Positions 17,001 to 24,430 of a DNA stretch of 64,000 bases are shown here, one piece after another. The translations under genes were made by a program, and so were the position numbers. Origin of the DNA: Oceanicola sp. GTDB taxonomy: Bacteria; Pseudomonadota; Alphaproteobacteria; Rhodobacterales; Rhodobacteraceae. Numbering within the stretch: the stretch's first letter is position 1; each line of letters begins with the position of its first letter. The stretch is taken from positions 1 through 64,000 of the forward strand of contig JAKVBK010000003.1 of assembly GCA_022447275.1 (NCBI GenBank), read 5' to 3'. Under the pieces are notes generated by a model that saw only the letters and a list, made by a program, of their open reading frames with translations, was not told where the DNA came from and did not search any database.

Positions 17001-18553
17001 TGATTTCACCGCCGCCGCACCACGATATCTACTCGATCGAAGACCTTGCGCAGCTGATCTATGACCTCAAGCAGATCAATCCGCGCTGCAAGGTGACGGT
17101 GAAGCTGGTGGCGTCGTCCGGTGTGGGCACAATCGCGGCCGGTGTGGCCAAGGCTGAGGCGGATGTGATCCTGATCTCGGGCCATAATGGCGGCACGGGG
17201 GCCTCTCCGGCCACCTCGATCAAATATGCGGGCCTGCCCTGGGAAATGGGTCTGACCGAAGCGCACCAAGTGCTGGCGATGAACAAGCTGCGTGAACGGG
17301 TGACGCTGAGAACGGATGGGGGCCTGCGCACAGGGCGTGACATCGTGATGGCTGCCATGATGGGGGCAGAGGAATACGGCATCGGTACCGCCGCCCTGAT
17401 CGCTATGGGCTGCATCATGGTGCGCCAGTGCCAGTCCAACACCTGCCCGGTGGGCGTGTGCACGCAGGATGAAGGTCTGCGCGGCAAGTTCACAGGGAAC
17501 GCAGACAAGGTGGTGAACCTGATCACCTTCTACGCGCAGGAAGTCCGCGAAGTGTTGGCCGAGATCGGCGCACGCTCCATGGATGATGTGATTGGGCGTG
17601 CAGATCTGTTGAGCCAGGTCAGCCGCGGTGCTGCGCATCTCGATGATCTGGATCTCAACCCGCTTCTGCTGACCGTGGATGGGGCTGATCAGATCACCTA
17701 TGACACGGGCAAGGCCCGCAACCCGGTGCCAGAGACGCTGGATGCGCAGATTGTGCGCGATGCGGATCGTTTCCTGCAGGATGGCGAGAAGATGCAGCTA
17801 TCCTACGCGGTGCAGAACACGCTGCGCACGATTGGCACGCGCACGTCGAGCCACATCGTCAGCCGGTTTGGGATGCGCAACAGCCTGCAGCCAGATCATC
17901 TGACCGTAAAGCTCACGGGGTCTGCGGGCCAATCCCTCGGGGCGTTTGCTGCGCCGGGCCTGAAGTTGGAAGTGTTTGGGGACGCCAATGACTATGTCGG
18001 CAAAGGCCTGTCGGGCGGTGTCATTGTTGTGCGCCCCCCAATGCATTCGCCGCTGCGGGCGTCTGAGAATGTGATCGTCGGCAACACGGTGCTGTACGGT
18101 GCGACAGACGGCTACCTGTTTGCGGCTGGCCGTGCGGGCGAGCGGTTCGCGGTCCGGAATTCTGGTGCGCAGGTCGTTGTGGAGGGCTGCGGCTCGAACG
18201 GGTGCGAATACATGACCGGGGGCGTCGCCGTGATCCTCGGGCGGATTGGCCCCAATTTTGGCGCAGGCATGACCGGCGGGATGGCCTATCTTTATGATCC
18301 GGACGCGCGCGTTGCCGATATGCTCAATTCGGAGACCGTGGTGACCTGCCCGGTCACCGTGCCCCATTGGGAAAACCAGTTGCATGGCTTGATTGCACGC
18401 CATCTGGAAGAAACCGGCAGTCAGCACGCATCTGAGATCCTGCAGAATTGGGATGTTGCGAAAGCCCATTTCGTTCAGGTCTGTCCGATTGAGATGCTGG
18501 ATAAGTTGGAGCATCCAGTGACGCTGGATGCGGCAGCCGTCCCGGCAGAATAA
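14009..18553 (+). CDS. gltB: Glutamate synthase large subunit
   Basis: Catalytic subunit of NADPH-GOGAT, making two glutamates from glutamine and 2-oxoglutarate, 1514 residues as expected. The class-II glutaminase domain is at the N-terminus. Its nucleophile is Cys34 (SSCGVGL), which becomes residue 1 after removal of a propeptide in this family. The central domain, FMN/synthase domain and C-terminal beta-helix (GXXGXXXG repeats) follow. The [3Fe-4S] ligands are Cys1135, Cys1141 and Cys1146 with the family spacing. The start at 14009 has AGGAGA just upstream; the longer frame overlaps the secreted-protein gene. Confidence 0.97.
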   Translation: MTRFDDSWAAAEEAKRQWMSENSLYRDEDEHSSCGVGLIVSIDGKKSRKVVENGIDALKAVWHRGAVDADGKTGDGAGIHVQIPVPFFYDQIQRTGHTPDNDKLIAVGMVFLPRTDFGAQEVCRTIVETEVLREGYYIYGWRHVPVNTGILGEKANATRPEIEQILISNTKGVDEETFERELYVIRRRIEKAAAAAGVAGMYVCSLSCRSVIYKGMMLAEQVAEFYPDLLDERFESAFAIYHQRYSTNTFPQWWLAQPFRMLAHNGEINTLKGNVNWMKSHEIRMASGAFGDMAEDIKPIVPAGSSDSAALDSVFEVLVRAGRNAPMAKTMLVPESWSKQAVELPEAWRDMYSYCNSVMEPWDGPAALAMTDGQWVCGGLDRNGLRPMRYVVTGDNLLIAGSEVGMVPTDEATVVEKGALGPGQMIAVDMAAGKLFHDVEIKDKLASAQPFGDWVEKITEMDAPLAAVTETALFSGDELRRRQVAAGYSIEEVEQILAPMAEDAKEAIASMGDDTPSAVLSKMYRPLSHFFRQNFSQVTNPPIDSLREYRVMSLKTRFGNLKNVLDEDSSQTEIVVLDSPFLGNAQWARLSGSFGADQLVEIDCTFPAAAGPAALTEALNRIRSEAEDAVRSGAGHLVLTDQHQSGAAVGMPMILATSAVHSWLTQKGLRTFCSINVRAAECIDPHYFAVLIGCGATTVNPYLAEDSLADRIERGLLDGPLTECVARYRKAVDAGLLKIMSKMGISVISSYRGGLNFEAVGLSRAMVAEYFPGMVSRISGIGVAGIQKKAEEVHAKGWLQGNATVLPIGGFYKSRRSGETHAWQASTMHMMQMACNNGSYEMWKQYSAKMQATPPIHLRDLMDFKPLGRPVPIEEVESITSIRKRFVTPGMSLGALSPEAHKTLNVAMNRIGAKSDSGEGGEDPAHFVPEANGDNPSAKIKQVASGRFGVTAEYLNHCEELEIKVAQGAKPGEGGQLPGMKVTDLIARLRHSTKGVTLISPPPHHDIYSIEDLAQLIYDLKQINPRCKVTVKLVASSGVGTIAAGVAKAEADVILISGHNGGTGASPATSIKYAGLPWEMGLTEAHQVLAMNKLRERVTLRTDGGLRTGRDIVMAAMMGAEEYGIGTAALIAMGCIMVRQCQSNTCPVGVCTQDEGLRGKFTGNADKVVNLITFYAQEVREVLAEIGARSMDDVIGRADLLSQVSRGAAHLDDLDLNPLLLTVDGADQITYDTGKARNPVPETLDAQIVRDADRFLQDGEKMQLSYAVQNTLRTIGTRTSSHIVSRFGMRNSLQPDHLTVKLTGSAGQSLGAFAAPGLKLEVFGDANDYVGKGLSGGVIVVRPPMHSPLRASENVIVGNTVLYGATDGYLFAAGRAGERFAVRNSGAQVVVEGCGSNGCEYMTGGVAVILGRIGPNFGAGMTGGMAYLYDPDARVADMLNSETVVTCPVTVPHWENQLHGLIARHLEETGSQHASEILQNWDVAKAHFVQVCPIEMLDKLEHPVTLDAAAVPAE

Positions 18554-18602
18554 AAAGGGGGTGCGGGCTTTGGGGGGCAGATGCCCCCGCACGCCCGCCC
18601 CC

Positions 18603-18669
18603 GCAGCCGCGGCGGGCCTTTGGCCAGCCGCGGCTGCGCCTCCGGCGGGAGTATTTGCACCAAGATGAT
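18603..18669 (+). repeat. Intergenic repeat with hairpin and GAGTATTT...AAGATGAT tail
   Basis: After gltB there is a GC-rich block with a perfect 11-bp inverted repeat (18603-18613 with 18627-18637) around a smaller GGCC/GGCC stem. It ends in the 21-bp motif GAGTATTTGCACCAAGATGAT at 18649-18669. The same tail recurs at 23869-23889 with 18 of 21 identical bases. From memory, motifs of this kind are frequent at gene ends in Rhodobacteraceae. There is no T-run after the hairpin, so it is not a classical terminator, although another GC-rich hairpin directly follows the gltB stop. Confidence 0.65.
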
Positions 18670-18709
18670 TGTGGCAGGGCTGGTCTGCGGCGCATTTCCT
18701 GTCTAACTC

Positions 18710-19480
18710 ATGGGCATGGCGCGCAAGACAAAACGATCCACTGCTAAAAGCTCTCGGTCCAAGCCGCGCAGCTCTGGGAAAGCTCCTGAAAAGGAAGGCG
18801 GGGCAGGTTCTGTCTTTGCCCGGATCAGGCTGTGGGCCGTGCGGATCACGCTCGCTCTGGTGATCGGTTTGCTGGGATCGATCCTGATCTACCGGTTTTT
18901 GCCGCCTCTCACGACGGCGACGATTGTCCAATCTTCGTGGCGCAATGGGGGTGTGGAATGGAATTGGTTGCCCATAGAAGATATTCCAGAGGATCTGCGG
19001 CGGGCCGCGCTTGCGGCCGAGGATGCCCGGTTTTGTCAGCATTGGGGGTTTGACATGGCCGCGATCCGTGCGGCGCTTGAAGGTGGGGCTGCGCGTGGGG
19101 CCTCGACCATATCCCAGCAGACGGTGAAGAATGTCTGGCTGTGGCAAGGGCGTTCCTGGCCCCGCAAGGCGATGGAGGCGCTGATCACGCCCCTTGTTGA
19201 GTTGGCGTGGCCCAAGCGCAGAATTCTTGAGGTCTATCTCAATGTGGCGGAATTTGATGAGGGTGTCTTTGGGGTAGAGGCGGGGGCATATCGCTACTTT
19301 GGCAAGCTGCCCTCAGAACTGAGCCTGCGCGAGGCCGCGCTTTTGGTGTCTGTCTTGCCCAATCCGGTGGATCGGGATGCGGGCGCGCCGTCGCGTGCCC
19401 TTGCTGCGCGGGCCGCGTCTATTGCCGATGGGGCGCAGACCTTGGCAAGAGATGGTCGCGCCAGTTGCATCGAGGATTGA
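18710..19480 (+). CDS. mtgA: Monofunctional peptidoglycan glycosyltransferase
   Basis: Polymerises lipid II into glycan strands at the outer face of the inner membrane, 256 residues. A Lys/Arg/Ser-rich cytoplasmic tail (residues 1-40) is followed by one membrane anchor (about 45-67). The GT51 domain then shows 'AAEDARFCQHWGFD' near 103 with the catalytic Glu, and 'GASTISQQTVKNVWL' near 130. 'KRRILEVYLNVAEF' near 165 is also diagnostic. No transpeptidase domain follows, so it is the MtgA type. The start is either this ATG or the one two codons downstream. Confidence 0.94.
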   Translation: MGMARKTKRSTAKSSRSKPRSSGKAPEKEGGAGSVFARIRLWAVRITLALVIGLLGSILIYRFLPPLTTATIVQSSWRNGGVEWNWLPIEDIPEDLRRAALAAEDARFCQHWGFDMAAIRAALEGGAARGASTISQQTVKNVWLWQGRSWPRKAMEALITPLVELAWPKRRILEVYLNVAEFDEGVFGVEAGAYRYFGKLPSELSLREAALLVSVLPNPVDRDAGAPSRALAARAASIADGAQTLARDGRASCIED

Positions 19481-19532
19481 ATCCGGCCCTTTGCTTGTGC
19501 AGAAACAAGAAGCGTCCAAATCAGGAATTCCA

Positions 19533-20198
19533 ATGGCCCGTTTGTATCACGTTCCCCTGTCTCCGTTCTGCCGGAAAGTCCGCCTTGTTCTGGCGGAAAA
19601 GAGGGTGGATGTGGAACTGGTGGAGGAACGCTATTGGGAGCCCACGCCCGATTTCCTGCAACGCAACCCCGCCGCCAAGGTGCCTGTGTTAAAGATCAAC
19701 GGGCTGATCATGTCTGAGAGCCAGGCGATCTGTGAGTATCTCGATGCGACCTGGAGTGACCCGCCGCTTGTGCCCAGAGCGCCTGATGCCGCCTATGAGG
19801 TGCGCCGCCTGTGCCATTTTTTCGATGACACGTTCCATCGCGAAGTGACTGCGAACATCCTGTACGAACGGGTGAACAAGAAGATCACCGGAGCGGGCTA
19901 CCCTGACAGTCGCAACGTGAAGATGGGGCTGAAGGCGATCCGGCGGCACCTCGGCTATGTGGAAAGTTTGCTCGATGAGCGCCGCTGGCTCGCCGGTGAC
20001 AGCCTGACGCTGGCTGATTTTGCGGCGGCCGGTCACATTTCGTCACTCGACTATATTTCGGATGTCGATTGGAACGCGTTCCCGGCTTTGCGGGATTGGT
20101 ATGCGCGGATCAAATCGCGCCCTGCGTTCCGCAACATACTTGCTGATCAGGTGCCGGGGTTCCGTCCCTCGCCGCAATATGCAGATCTCGACTTCTGA
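19533..20198 (+). CDS. Glutathione S-transferase family protein
   Basis: A 221-residue protein with the GST layout: an N-terminal thioredoxin-like domain ([20 protein letters not shown]; 'NPAAKVPVL' and '[12 protein letters not shown]' for glutathione binding) and an all-helical C-terminal domain (about 85-215). The Ser/Cys near residues 10-13 (SPFC) resembles omega/beta classes rather than Tyr-type enzymes. The substrate is unknown. The ATG at 19533 gives the standard N-terminus. The last 20 nt overlap the start of queG, so the pair is probably co-transcribed. Confidence 0.9.
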   Translation: MARLYHVPLSPFCRKVRLVLAEKRVDVELVEERYWEPTPDFLQRNPAAKVPVLKINGLIMSESQAICEYLDATWSDPPLVPRAPDAAYEVRRLCHFFDDTFHREVTANILYERVNKKITGAGYPDSRNVKMGLKAIRRHLGYVESLLDERRWLAGDSLTLADFAAAGHISSLDYISDVDWNAFPALRDWYARIKSRPAFRNILADQVPGFRPSPQYADLDF

Positions 20199-21225
20199 GG
20201 CGATCCGCGCCCAAGCCCTCTCGGAGGGGTTTGACGCGGTCAAGGTGACCACGCCAGATGCGTTGCCTGACTTGCCGGACAGGCTGCAGGCCTTTCTGGA
20301 TGCGGGCTATCATGGCCAGATGGGATGGCTGATGGAGCGCGCCCATTGGCGTGGCAACCCCGCGGCGCTCTGGCCCGAGGCGCGCTCTGTTGTCATGTTG
20401 GCAGAGCCTTACACCCCCGAGGAAGATCCGCTGGCCGGGCTGGCGCAGCCTGACAGGGGCAATATCTCCGTCTATGCCCGCGGCAAGGATTACCACGATC
20501 TGGTCAAGAAACGCCTCAAGCGGGTGGCCCGCTGGATGGTGGCGGAGTTTGACTGCGAAGTGAAAGTTTTTGTGGATACGGCGCCTGTGCCGGAAAAGCC
20601 GCTTGCTCAGGCGGCGGGCTTGGGTTGGCAGGGCAAACACACCAATCTTGTCTCTCGGGACTTGGGCAACTGGTTTTTTCTGGGGGCGATTTTCACCACG
20701 TTGCCACTGCCCCCCGATACACCTGAAATCGATCACTGCGGCTCGTGTCGGAAATGTTTGGATATCTGTCCGACGGATGCGTTCCCAGCCCCCTACAAGC
20801 TGGATGCGCGCCGCTGCATTTCCTATCTCACGATTGAGCACAAGGGCCCGGTGGACCCAGATTTGCGGGCAGGGTTGGGCAACCGGATTTATGGCTGTGA
20901 CGATTGCCTGGCGGTTTGCCCGTGGAACAAGTTTGCAGGCGCCGCGCAAGAGACCCGCTATGCGGCGCGGGCCGATACGTTGCTGCCCCCTCTGGCAGAG
21001 TTGGCAGCCCTTGATGATGCGGGCTTCAGGGCGCGCTTTTCCGGCAGTCCGATCAAGCGGATCGGGCGCGACAGGTTCGTGCGTAATGTGGCCTATGCAA
21101 TCGGAAACTCCGGGGATCCCGCCTTGAAAGATGCCCTGCTGCCGCTGGTTTCAGACCTTGATCCAACAGTTGCGGATGCAGCGCAGTGGGCCCTGCAACG
21201 GCTGGGCGATACGCGCCCGGTCTGA
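20179..21225 (+). CDS. queG: Epoxyqueuosine reductase
   Basis: Final step of tRNA queuosine synthesis, cobalamin-dependent reduction of epoxyqueuosine, 348 residues. The conserved '[23 protein letters not shown]' region lies at 133-155. Two [4Fe-4S] clusters use Cys187/190/193/197 and Cys213/240/243/247 ([11 protein letters not shown]). A C-terminal HEAT-like segment ends the protein, as in longer QueG forms. The start at 20179 lies inside the GST gene. A queuosine-precursor transporter (24431-25078) lies nearby on the other strand. Confidence 0.95.
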   Translation: MQISTSEAIRAQALSEGFDAVKVTTPDALPDLPDRLQAFLDAGYHGQMGWLMERAHWRGNPAALWPEARSVVMLAEPYTPEEDPLAGLAQPDRGNISVYARGKDYHDLVKKRLKRVARWMVAEFDCEVKVFVDTAPVPEKPLAQAAGLGWQGKHTNLVSRDLGNWFFLGAIFTTLPLPPDTPEIDHCGSCRKCLDICPTDAFPAPYKLDARRCISYLTIEHKGPVDPDLRAGLGNRIYGCDDCLAVCPWNKFAGAAQETRYAARADTLLPPLAELAALDDAGFRARFSGSPIKRIGRDRFVRNVAYAIGNSGDPALKDALLPLVSDLDPTVADAAQWALQRLGDTRPV

Positions 21226-21229
21226 CGGG

Positions 21230-22138
21230 TTAGCCTGACCAGCTTTGCGCCAAGGCACAGGCGCGATCGGCGTAGTGGCGTACGCGCGGGTCGTGCTGCG
21301 GCAGACGCGTCATGGCCCACCCGCAGGACGCCAGAGCCCGGAGCAGTATGAAGCCGGGAAGATCCTTTTGGATGTCGGGCAGGCCATAGCCGTCACACAG
21401 GGCGCTGATCCTGTCCTCAAGGCCCGGCGCTTCGACCGTCTGAACCAGCGCTGTGCCCAGATCATAGCCGCGCACGCCCGTGCCGCAGTCGTCAAAATCG
21501 ATGAGGTGCAGGCCGGTTGCACAGAGCATCATGTTTTCGCGCAGTGGATCGGCGTGGATCAGGCCCATGCGGGCGAGCGGGCTCTTTTCCAGCGCGCGGG
21601 GAAGCGCCTCAGCCGTCTGTTTCAGGAGGCTTTGATCCCGGGCTGAAAGGGCGGGGTTTTCCCAGAAACGGCCCATGCGAGGCTCTGGCCCCAGCAGTGT
21701 TTCAAACGTCCAGCCCACCCCCGGAAAGGCGGGCAGAGGCAGGCTATCGGCGCTGTCGTGTAGCTGTCGCAGAAGCAGTCCTACGGCATGGGCGTGTGCG
21801 GCTGTCAGGGCGGTGTCGGGCTGGGGGGCTGTACCTTCCAGCCAACTGACCATTGAGGCACAGGGCTCGGTTTCAGGCATCAGCGCCCCATCTGCGCAGG
21901 CCAGAGGGCGCGGACAGGGCAGCCCGATCGCGGCGAGGGCATCGGTCCAGCGCAATTCGGCTGTGATCTCGGCGCGGGAGCGGTAGCCGGGCCGGTGCAG
22001 GCGCAAGGCCCCTTGTCGCCCATCGGCGAGGCGCACCGCGTAGACGGCGTTTTCGCGTTCGGCCACCAGCCGGGGCGCGCCATCCAGCGGGCCCCACGCG
22101 CCGGCGATGGCTGTGATCTGGTGCGCCTCAGGGAACAT
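21230..22138 (-). CDS. APH-fold small-molecule kinase
   Basis: A 302-residue protein of the aminoglycoside phosphotransferase/choline kinase fold. The catalytic loop is at about 195-202 (HADPLRENM: His, Asp, Asn), and the metal-binding DFD is at 214-216. It is not a resistance gene by context: its start overlaps by 11 nt the end of a class-III PLP enzyme gene. In animals a kinase of this fold phosphorylates hydroxylysine, and a class-III PLP phospho-lyase then removes ammonia and phosphate. A similar kinase-lyase pair is a reasonable guess here; the substrate (hydroxylysine, ethanolamine or another amino alcohol) is unproven. Confidence 0.85.
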   Translation of the reverse strand: MFPEAHQITAIAGAWGPLDGAPRLVAERENAVYAVRLADGRQGALRLHRPGYRSRAEITAELRWTDALAAIGLPCPRPLACADGALMPETEPCASMVSWLEGTAPQPDTALTAAHAHAVGLLLRQLHDSADSLPLPAFPGVGWTFETLLGPEPRMGRFWENPALSARDQSLLKQTAEALPRALEKSPLARMGLIHADPLRENMMLCATGLHLIDFDDCGTGVRGYDLGTALVQTVEAPGLEDRISALCDGYGLPDIQKDLPGFILLRALASCGWAMTRLPQHDPRVRHYADRACALAQSWSG

Positions 22139-23390
22139 CGGGAAGCGCTTCCAGCGTTTCTTGCAGTGCTGTGCTCAGCAGATCAGCCTCGGCCGGACCA
22201 AACACCATGGGGGGGCGCAGCTTCAGGATATGTTGCTGCCGGCCAATGGCGCCGGCCAGGACGCCCCGCGCTTTCAGGCCTTCGACAACGGCCTTCGCTG
22301 TAACGGGGCAGGGCGTGCCCTCCTGCGTCTGAAATTCCATGGCAAAGAACAGGCCGTGGCCCCGTGTGTCCGCAATGCGTGGGTGGTGCATGCTGCGCAT
22401 TCTGGCCAGCAGGGCTGCGCCTGTGGCTTCGGCGTTCTGGCGCAGGTTTTCCTCCTCCAGCACGTCCAGCACGGCTGTGGCCGTTGCCGCTGCAACCGGG
22501 GATGCGGCGAAGGTGTTGAAATAGCCGAACGCAGTGCGGAAGGCTGACACGACGGGCGCGGTTCCAATCGCTGCGGCCACGGGATAGCCGTTGCCCATGG
22601 GCTTACCCAGGCACACGATGTCGGGTCTGAGGCCCTGCTGTTCAAACCCCCACCAATGGCTGCCCAGCCGACCGAAACCGGGCTGGATCTCATCGGCGAT
22701 CAGAAGGCCGCCCACTTTCTGCACCTGCGCGGCTGCGGGTTGTAGAAACCCGGCAGGTGGACAAGGCAGGCCCTCATTGGCCAGCGCTGGGCAAACTATG
22801 AGGGCTGCAACGCCGAAGCCTTCTTCCTGCAGCGCGGTGGCCGCTTCGGCCACATGGGCCGCAAAGATGTCACCGTCCAGCCCGCTCAGGGCATCCGGTG
22901 CGGGGACGAGGCGCACATGGGGCGGGCGCCCTCCGATGGGGGGGCGGCGTGTTGACAGGGCTGTCACGGCACTGGTGTTGCCATGATAGGTGTTGTCCGT
23001 TGCGATCAATCCTGTGGCGCCTGTTGCGGCCTGTGCCATGCGCAGGGCCACATCCATGGCCTCTGAACCTGTGCAAGTCATGACGGCTTGATCGAGCCCA
23101 TGGCCCAGAAGGCCTGTCAGCCGATCAAGATAGTCGAGGATGCCCGTGTGCACGTAACGGCTGTGGGTGTTCAGCTGCGCGGCCTGTTCCGACATGGCGG
23201 CGACAACCCTTGGATGGGCGTGGCCCACGTGAGGGACGTTGTTATAGGCATCGAGATAGCGCCGCCCGTCGGCATCCCAGAGCCAGCAGCCTTCCCCGCG
23301 CAGGATATGCAGGGGCGTATCGTAGAAGGTTGAGACATTCGGGCCGAGGCGGGCCGCCCGTCGCTGCAGCAAAGAGGACGGCATACTCAT
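22128..23390 (-). CDS. Class-III PLP enzyme (aminotransferase or phospho-lyase)
   Basis: A 420-residue fold-type I PLP protein of aminotransferase class III. 'LDAYNNVPHVGHAHPRV' (46-62) contains the NNVPHVGH motif strongly reminiscent of ethanolamine-phosphate and 5-phosphohydroxylysine phospho-lyases. The PLP-binding residues are Asp233 (IADE) and the Schiff-base Lys263 (LGKPMGNGYP). The start at 23390 overlaps the arfB stop as ATGA; the 170-residue upward extension of the frame lies inside arfB and is discarded. It is followed by the kinase gene, supporting an amine-phosphorylation/elimination pathway. Confidence 0.88.
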   Translation of the reverse strand: MSMPSSLLQRRAARLGPNVSTFYDTPLHILRGEGCWLWDADGRRYLDAYNNVPHVGHAHPRVVAAMSEQAAQLNTHSRYVHTGILDYLDRLTGLLGHGLDQAVMTCTGSEAMDVALRMAQAATGATGLIATDNTYHGNTSAVTALSTRRPPIGGRPPHVRLVPAPDALSGLDGDIFAAHVAEAATALQEEGFGVAALIVCPALANEGLPCPPAGFLQPAAAQVQKVGGLLIADEIQPGFGRLGSHWWGFEQQGLRPDIVCLGKPMGNGYPVAAAIGTAPVVSAFRTAFGYFNTFAASPVAAATATAVLDVLEEENLRQNAEATGAALLARMRSMHHPRIADTRGHGLFFAMEFQTQEGTPCPVTAKAVVEGLKARGVLAGAIGRQQHILKLRPPMVFGPAEADLLSTALQETLEALPDVP

Positions 23391-23806
23391 TCGGGATCTA
23401 CCTTGCCGCGCAGGGCCTTTACCCCCGCTCGGCGTGTTTTGGCGTCGAGGCGGCGTTTGCGGGCCCCAAGGCTGGGCTTGGTGGGGATGCGCCTTTTGGG
23501 CCGCACGAGGGCTGCCGTGATCAACTCGGCCAAGCGGGCGCGCGCGATCTCGCGGTTTCTGGTCTGGCTGCGGGTGTCTTCGACGCGGAGCACGATTTCT
23601 CCGCCATCTGTCCAGCGCCGGCCGGCGAGGCGTTTGAGCCGTTGCTTGGCGTCGGTGGGCAAGGAGGGGCTGCTTGCGGCGGCAAAGCGCAACTCCACCG
23701 CTGAGGAGACCTTGTTGACATGTTGTCCCCCCGGGCCGGACGACCGGGTAAAGACTTCGGTCAGTTCCCAATCCTGGAGGGCAATCGTATCGGATATCCG
23801 CAGCAT
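23387..23806 (-). CDS. arfB: Alternative ribosome-rescue factor, peptidyl-tRNA hydrolase
   Basis: Rescues ribosomes stalled at the 3' end of broken mRNAs by hydrolysing peptidyl-tRNA, 139 residues. The catalytic GGQ is at 26-28 in SGPGGQHVNK. The C-terminal tail (about 100-139) is very basic (RPKRRIPTKPS, RKRRLDAKTRR); this tail inserts in the mRNA channel in the family. The length and lack of a codon-recognition domain separate it from release factors. It is first in an operon with the PLP enzyme and kinase (ATGA overlap). Confidence 0.95.
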   Translation of the reverse strand: MLRISDTIALQDWELTEVFTRSSGPGGQHVNKVSSAVELRFAAASSPSLPTDAKQRLKRLAGRRWTDGGEIVLRVEDTRSQTRNREIARARLAELITAALVRPKRRIPTKPSLGARKRRLDAKTRRAGVKALRGKVDPE

Positions 23807-23868
23807 GGGGGAAGCATAGTCCTGCAGGGGCGATGTTGCGAGAGCGTTTGGTGCTGTGCCAGTAGATT

Positions 23869-23889
23869 GAGTATTTTTGCCAAGATGAT
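23869..23889 (+). repeat. Second copy of the GAGTATTT...AAGATGAT motif
   Basis: GAGTATTTTTGCCAAGATGAT matches 18 of 21 bases of the tail of the element after gltB (18649-18669). Here the GC-rich hairpin part is missing, so it is a solo tail. It lies upstream of arfB, between that gene and the small transcription unit at 24.1-24.3 kb. The rest of 23890-24096 holds no gene I can support; a short direct repeat (GGCAGGCATC) occurs twice near 24040 and 24085. Confidence 0.6.
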
Positions 23890-24096
23890 GGGGCGGGGCT
23901 TTGGAGCAGCACGTGGGGGGCGCCCGAGCGGGCGGGAAACGTCGGGCTGGCGGTGAATGGCCTGCTCTATGCGCGTAGCATCTGCCAGCGGTGCCCGGGC
24001 GGCCCCTTCGGAACGTCCGGTTCGCTGTCTTTGTACGGGGCAGGCATCATGCGGGCCGGGCATAAAAAGACGCGCATCAACAAGGCAGGCATCAAA

Positions 24097-24124
24097 AAGG
24101 GCCGCCTGTGGTGAGGCGGCCCTT
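24097..24124 (-). terminator. Rho-independent terminator of the small 24.2-kb unit
   Basis: A perfect 10-bp stem (AAGGGCCGCC with GGCGGCCCTT, 8-nt loop) is followed on the minus strand by TTTTTGATG, a run of five or more T counting the stem end. It faces transcripts coming from the right. The nearest upstream unit on that strand is the small ORF at 24203-24259, about 80 nt away, since the transporter has its own hairpin at 24392-24423. Confidence 0.85.
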
Positions 24125-24202
24125 CGAGTATCTTGGAGGTGGGGTCGGTCAGGTGGTATATTGACCTACCGCACGGACGGCACATCTGCGCCAAGGTCTG
24201 CC

Positions 24203-24259
24203 TTAACGGCGCGCCCTCCGTGTTGTCCCGACACCTCTCTCCAGCTCAACTCTCGACAC
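24203..24259 (-). CDS. Candidate 18-residue Arg-rich peptide with a perfect Shine-Dalgarno
   Basis: A GTG-started ORF of 18 codons: VSRVELERGVGTTRRARR. It is preceded by AAAGGAGGTGATCC (24274-24261), an almost complete complement of the 3' end of 16S rRNA, at a normal distance from GTG. A TTGACT box lies about 60 nt upstream and a strong terminator 80 nt downstream, so it looks like a free-standing short gene. The 3' untranslated part contains CACCTCC (about 24141-24135), which could pair with the GGAGGTG of the ribosome site and close it. It may be a peptide gene, a regulatory RNA with an ORF, or both. I do not recognise it as a named family. Confidence 0.55.
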   Translation of the reverse strand: MSRVELERGVGTTRRARR

Positions 24260-24293
24260 TGGATCACCTCCTTTCAATTGTTGCGTTCGACAT

Positions 24294-24322
24294 CAGCGTG
24301 CCACATTGAGCCTACAAGTCAA
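24294..24322 (-). promoter_or_regulatory. Possible promoter of the small 24.2-kb unit
   Basis: TTGACT at 24322-24317 is a near-consensus -35 box. With a 17-nt spacer the -10 position reads ACGCTG, which is weak, as many alphaproteobacterial -10 boxes are. No better promoter is seen between the transporter's hairpin and the ORF. Confidence 0.4.
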
Positions 24323-24391
24323 TGGGGTTGTGATCCGGCCACCTACAATATGGAGGTTGTCAGCACCTTATCTGCACAAAATATAGGCAAT

Positions 24392-24423
24392 CGCTTTCAG
24401 GCGGCTCTGAAACCGCCTGAAAG
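24392..24423 (-). terminator. Strong hairpin after the queuosine-precursor transporter gene
   Basis: A perfect 12-bp stem (GCTTTCAGGCGG with CCGCCTGAAAGC, loop of 8) begins 7 nt beyond the transporter stop on the minus strand. It is followed by GATTGCCTATATTTT, a poor and late T-run. It probably ends or stabilises the transporter transcript. Confidence 0.65.
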
Positions 24424-24430
24424 CTGCGCA

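Noticed and set aside
18554-18602. Classical terminator directly after gltB
   Set aside because: GC-rich inverted repeats are present, but no T-run follows any of them. The block is better described as part of the repeat element.
21230-22138. Aminoglycoside resistance gene
   Set aside because: The APH fold is shared by many metabolic kinases, and coupling to a class-III PLP enzyme points to metabolism rather than resistance.
24261-24274. GGATCACCTCCTTT on the plus strand resembling the 3' end of 16S rRNA
   Set aside because: Only the last 14-15 bases match and no rRNA-like sequence precedes them. It is better read on the minus strand as an unusually strong ribosome binding site.
24294-24306. 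Possible sigma-54 promoter (TGGCACG) upstream of the small 24.2-kb ORF
   Set aside because: The -24 half matches, but the required GC of the -12 element is absent at the correct distance.
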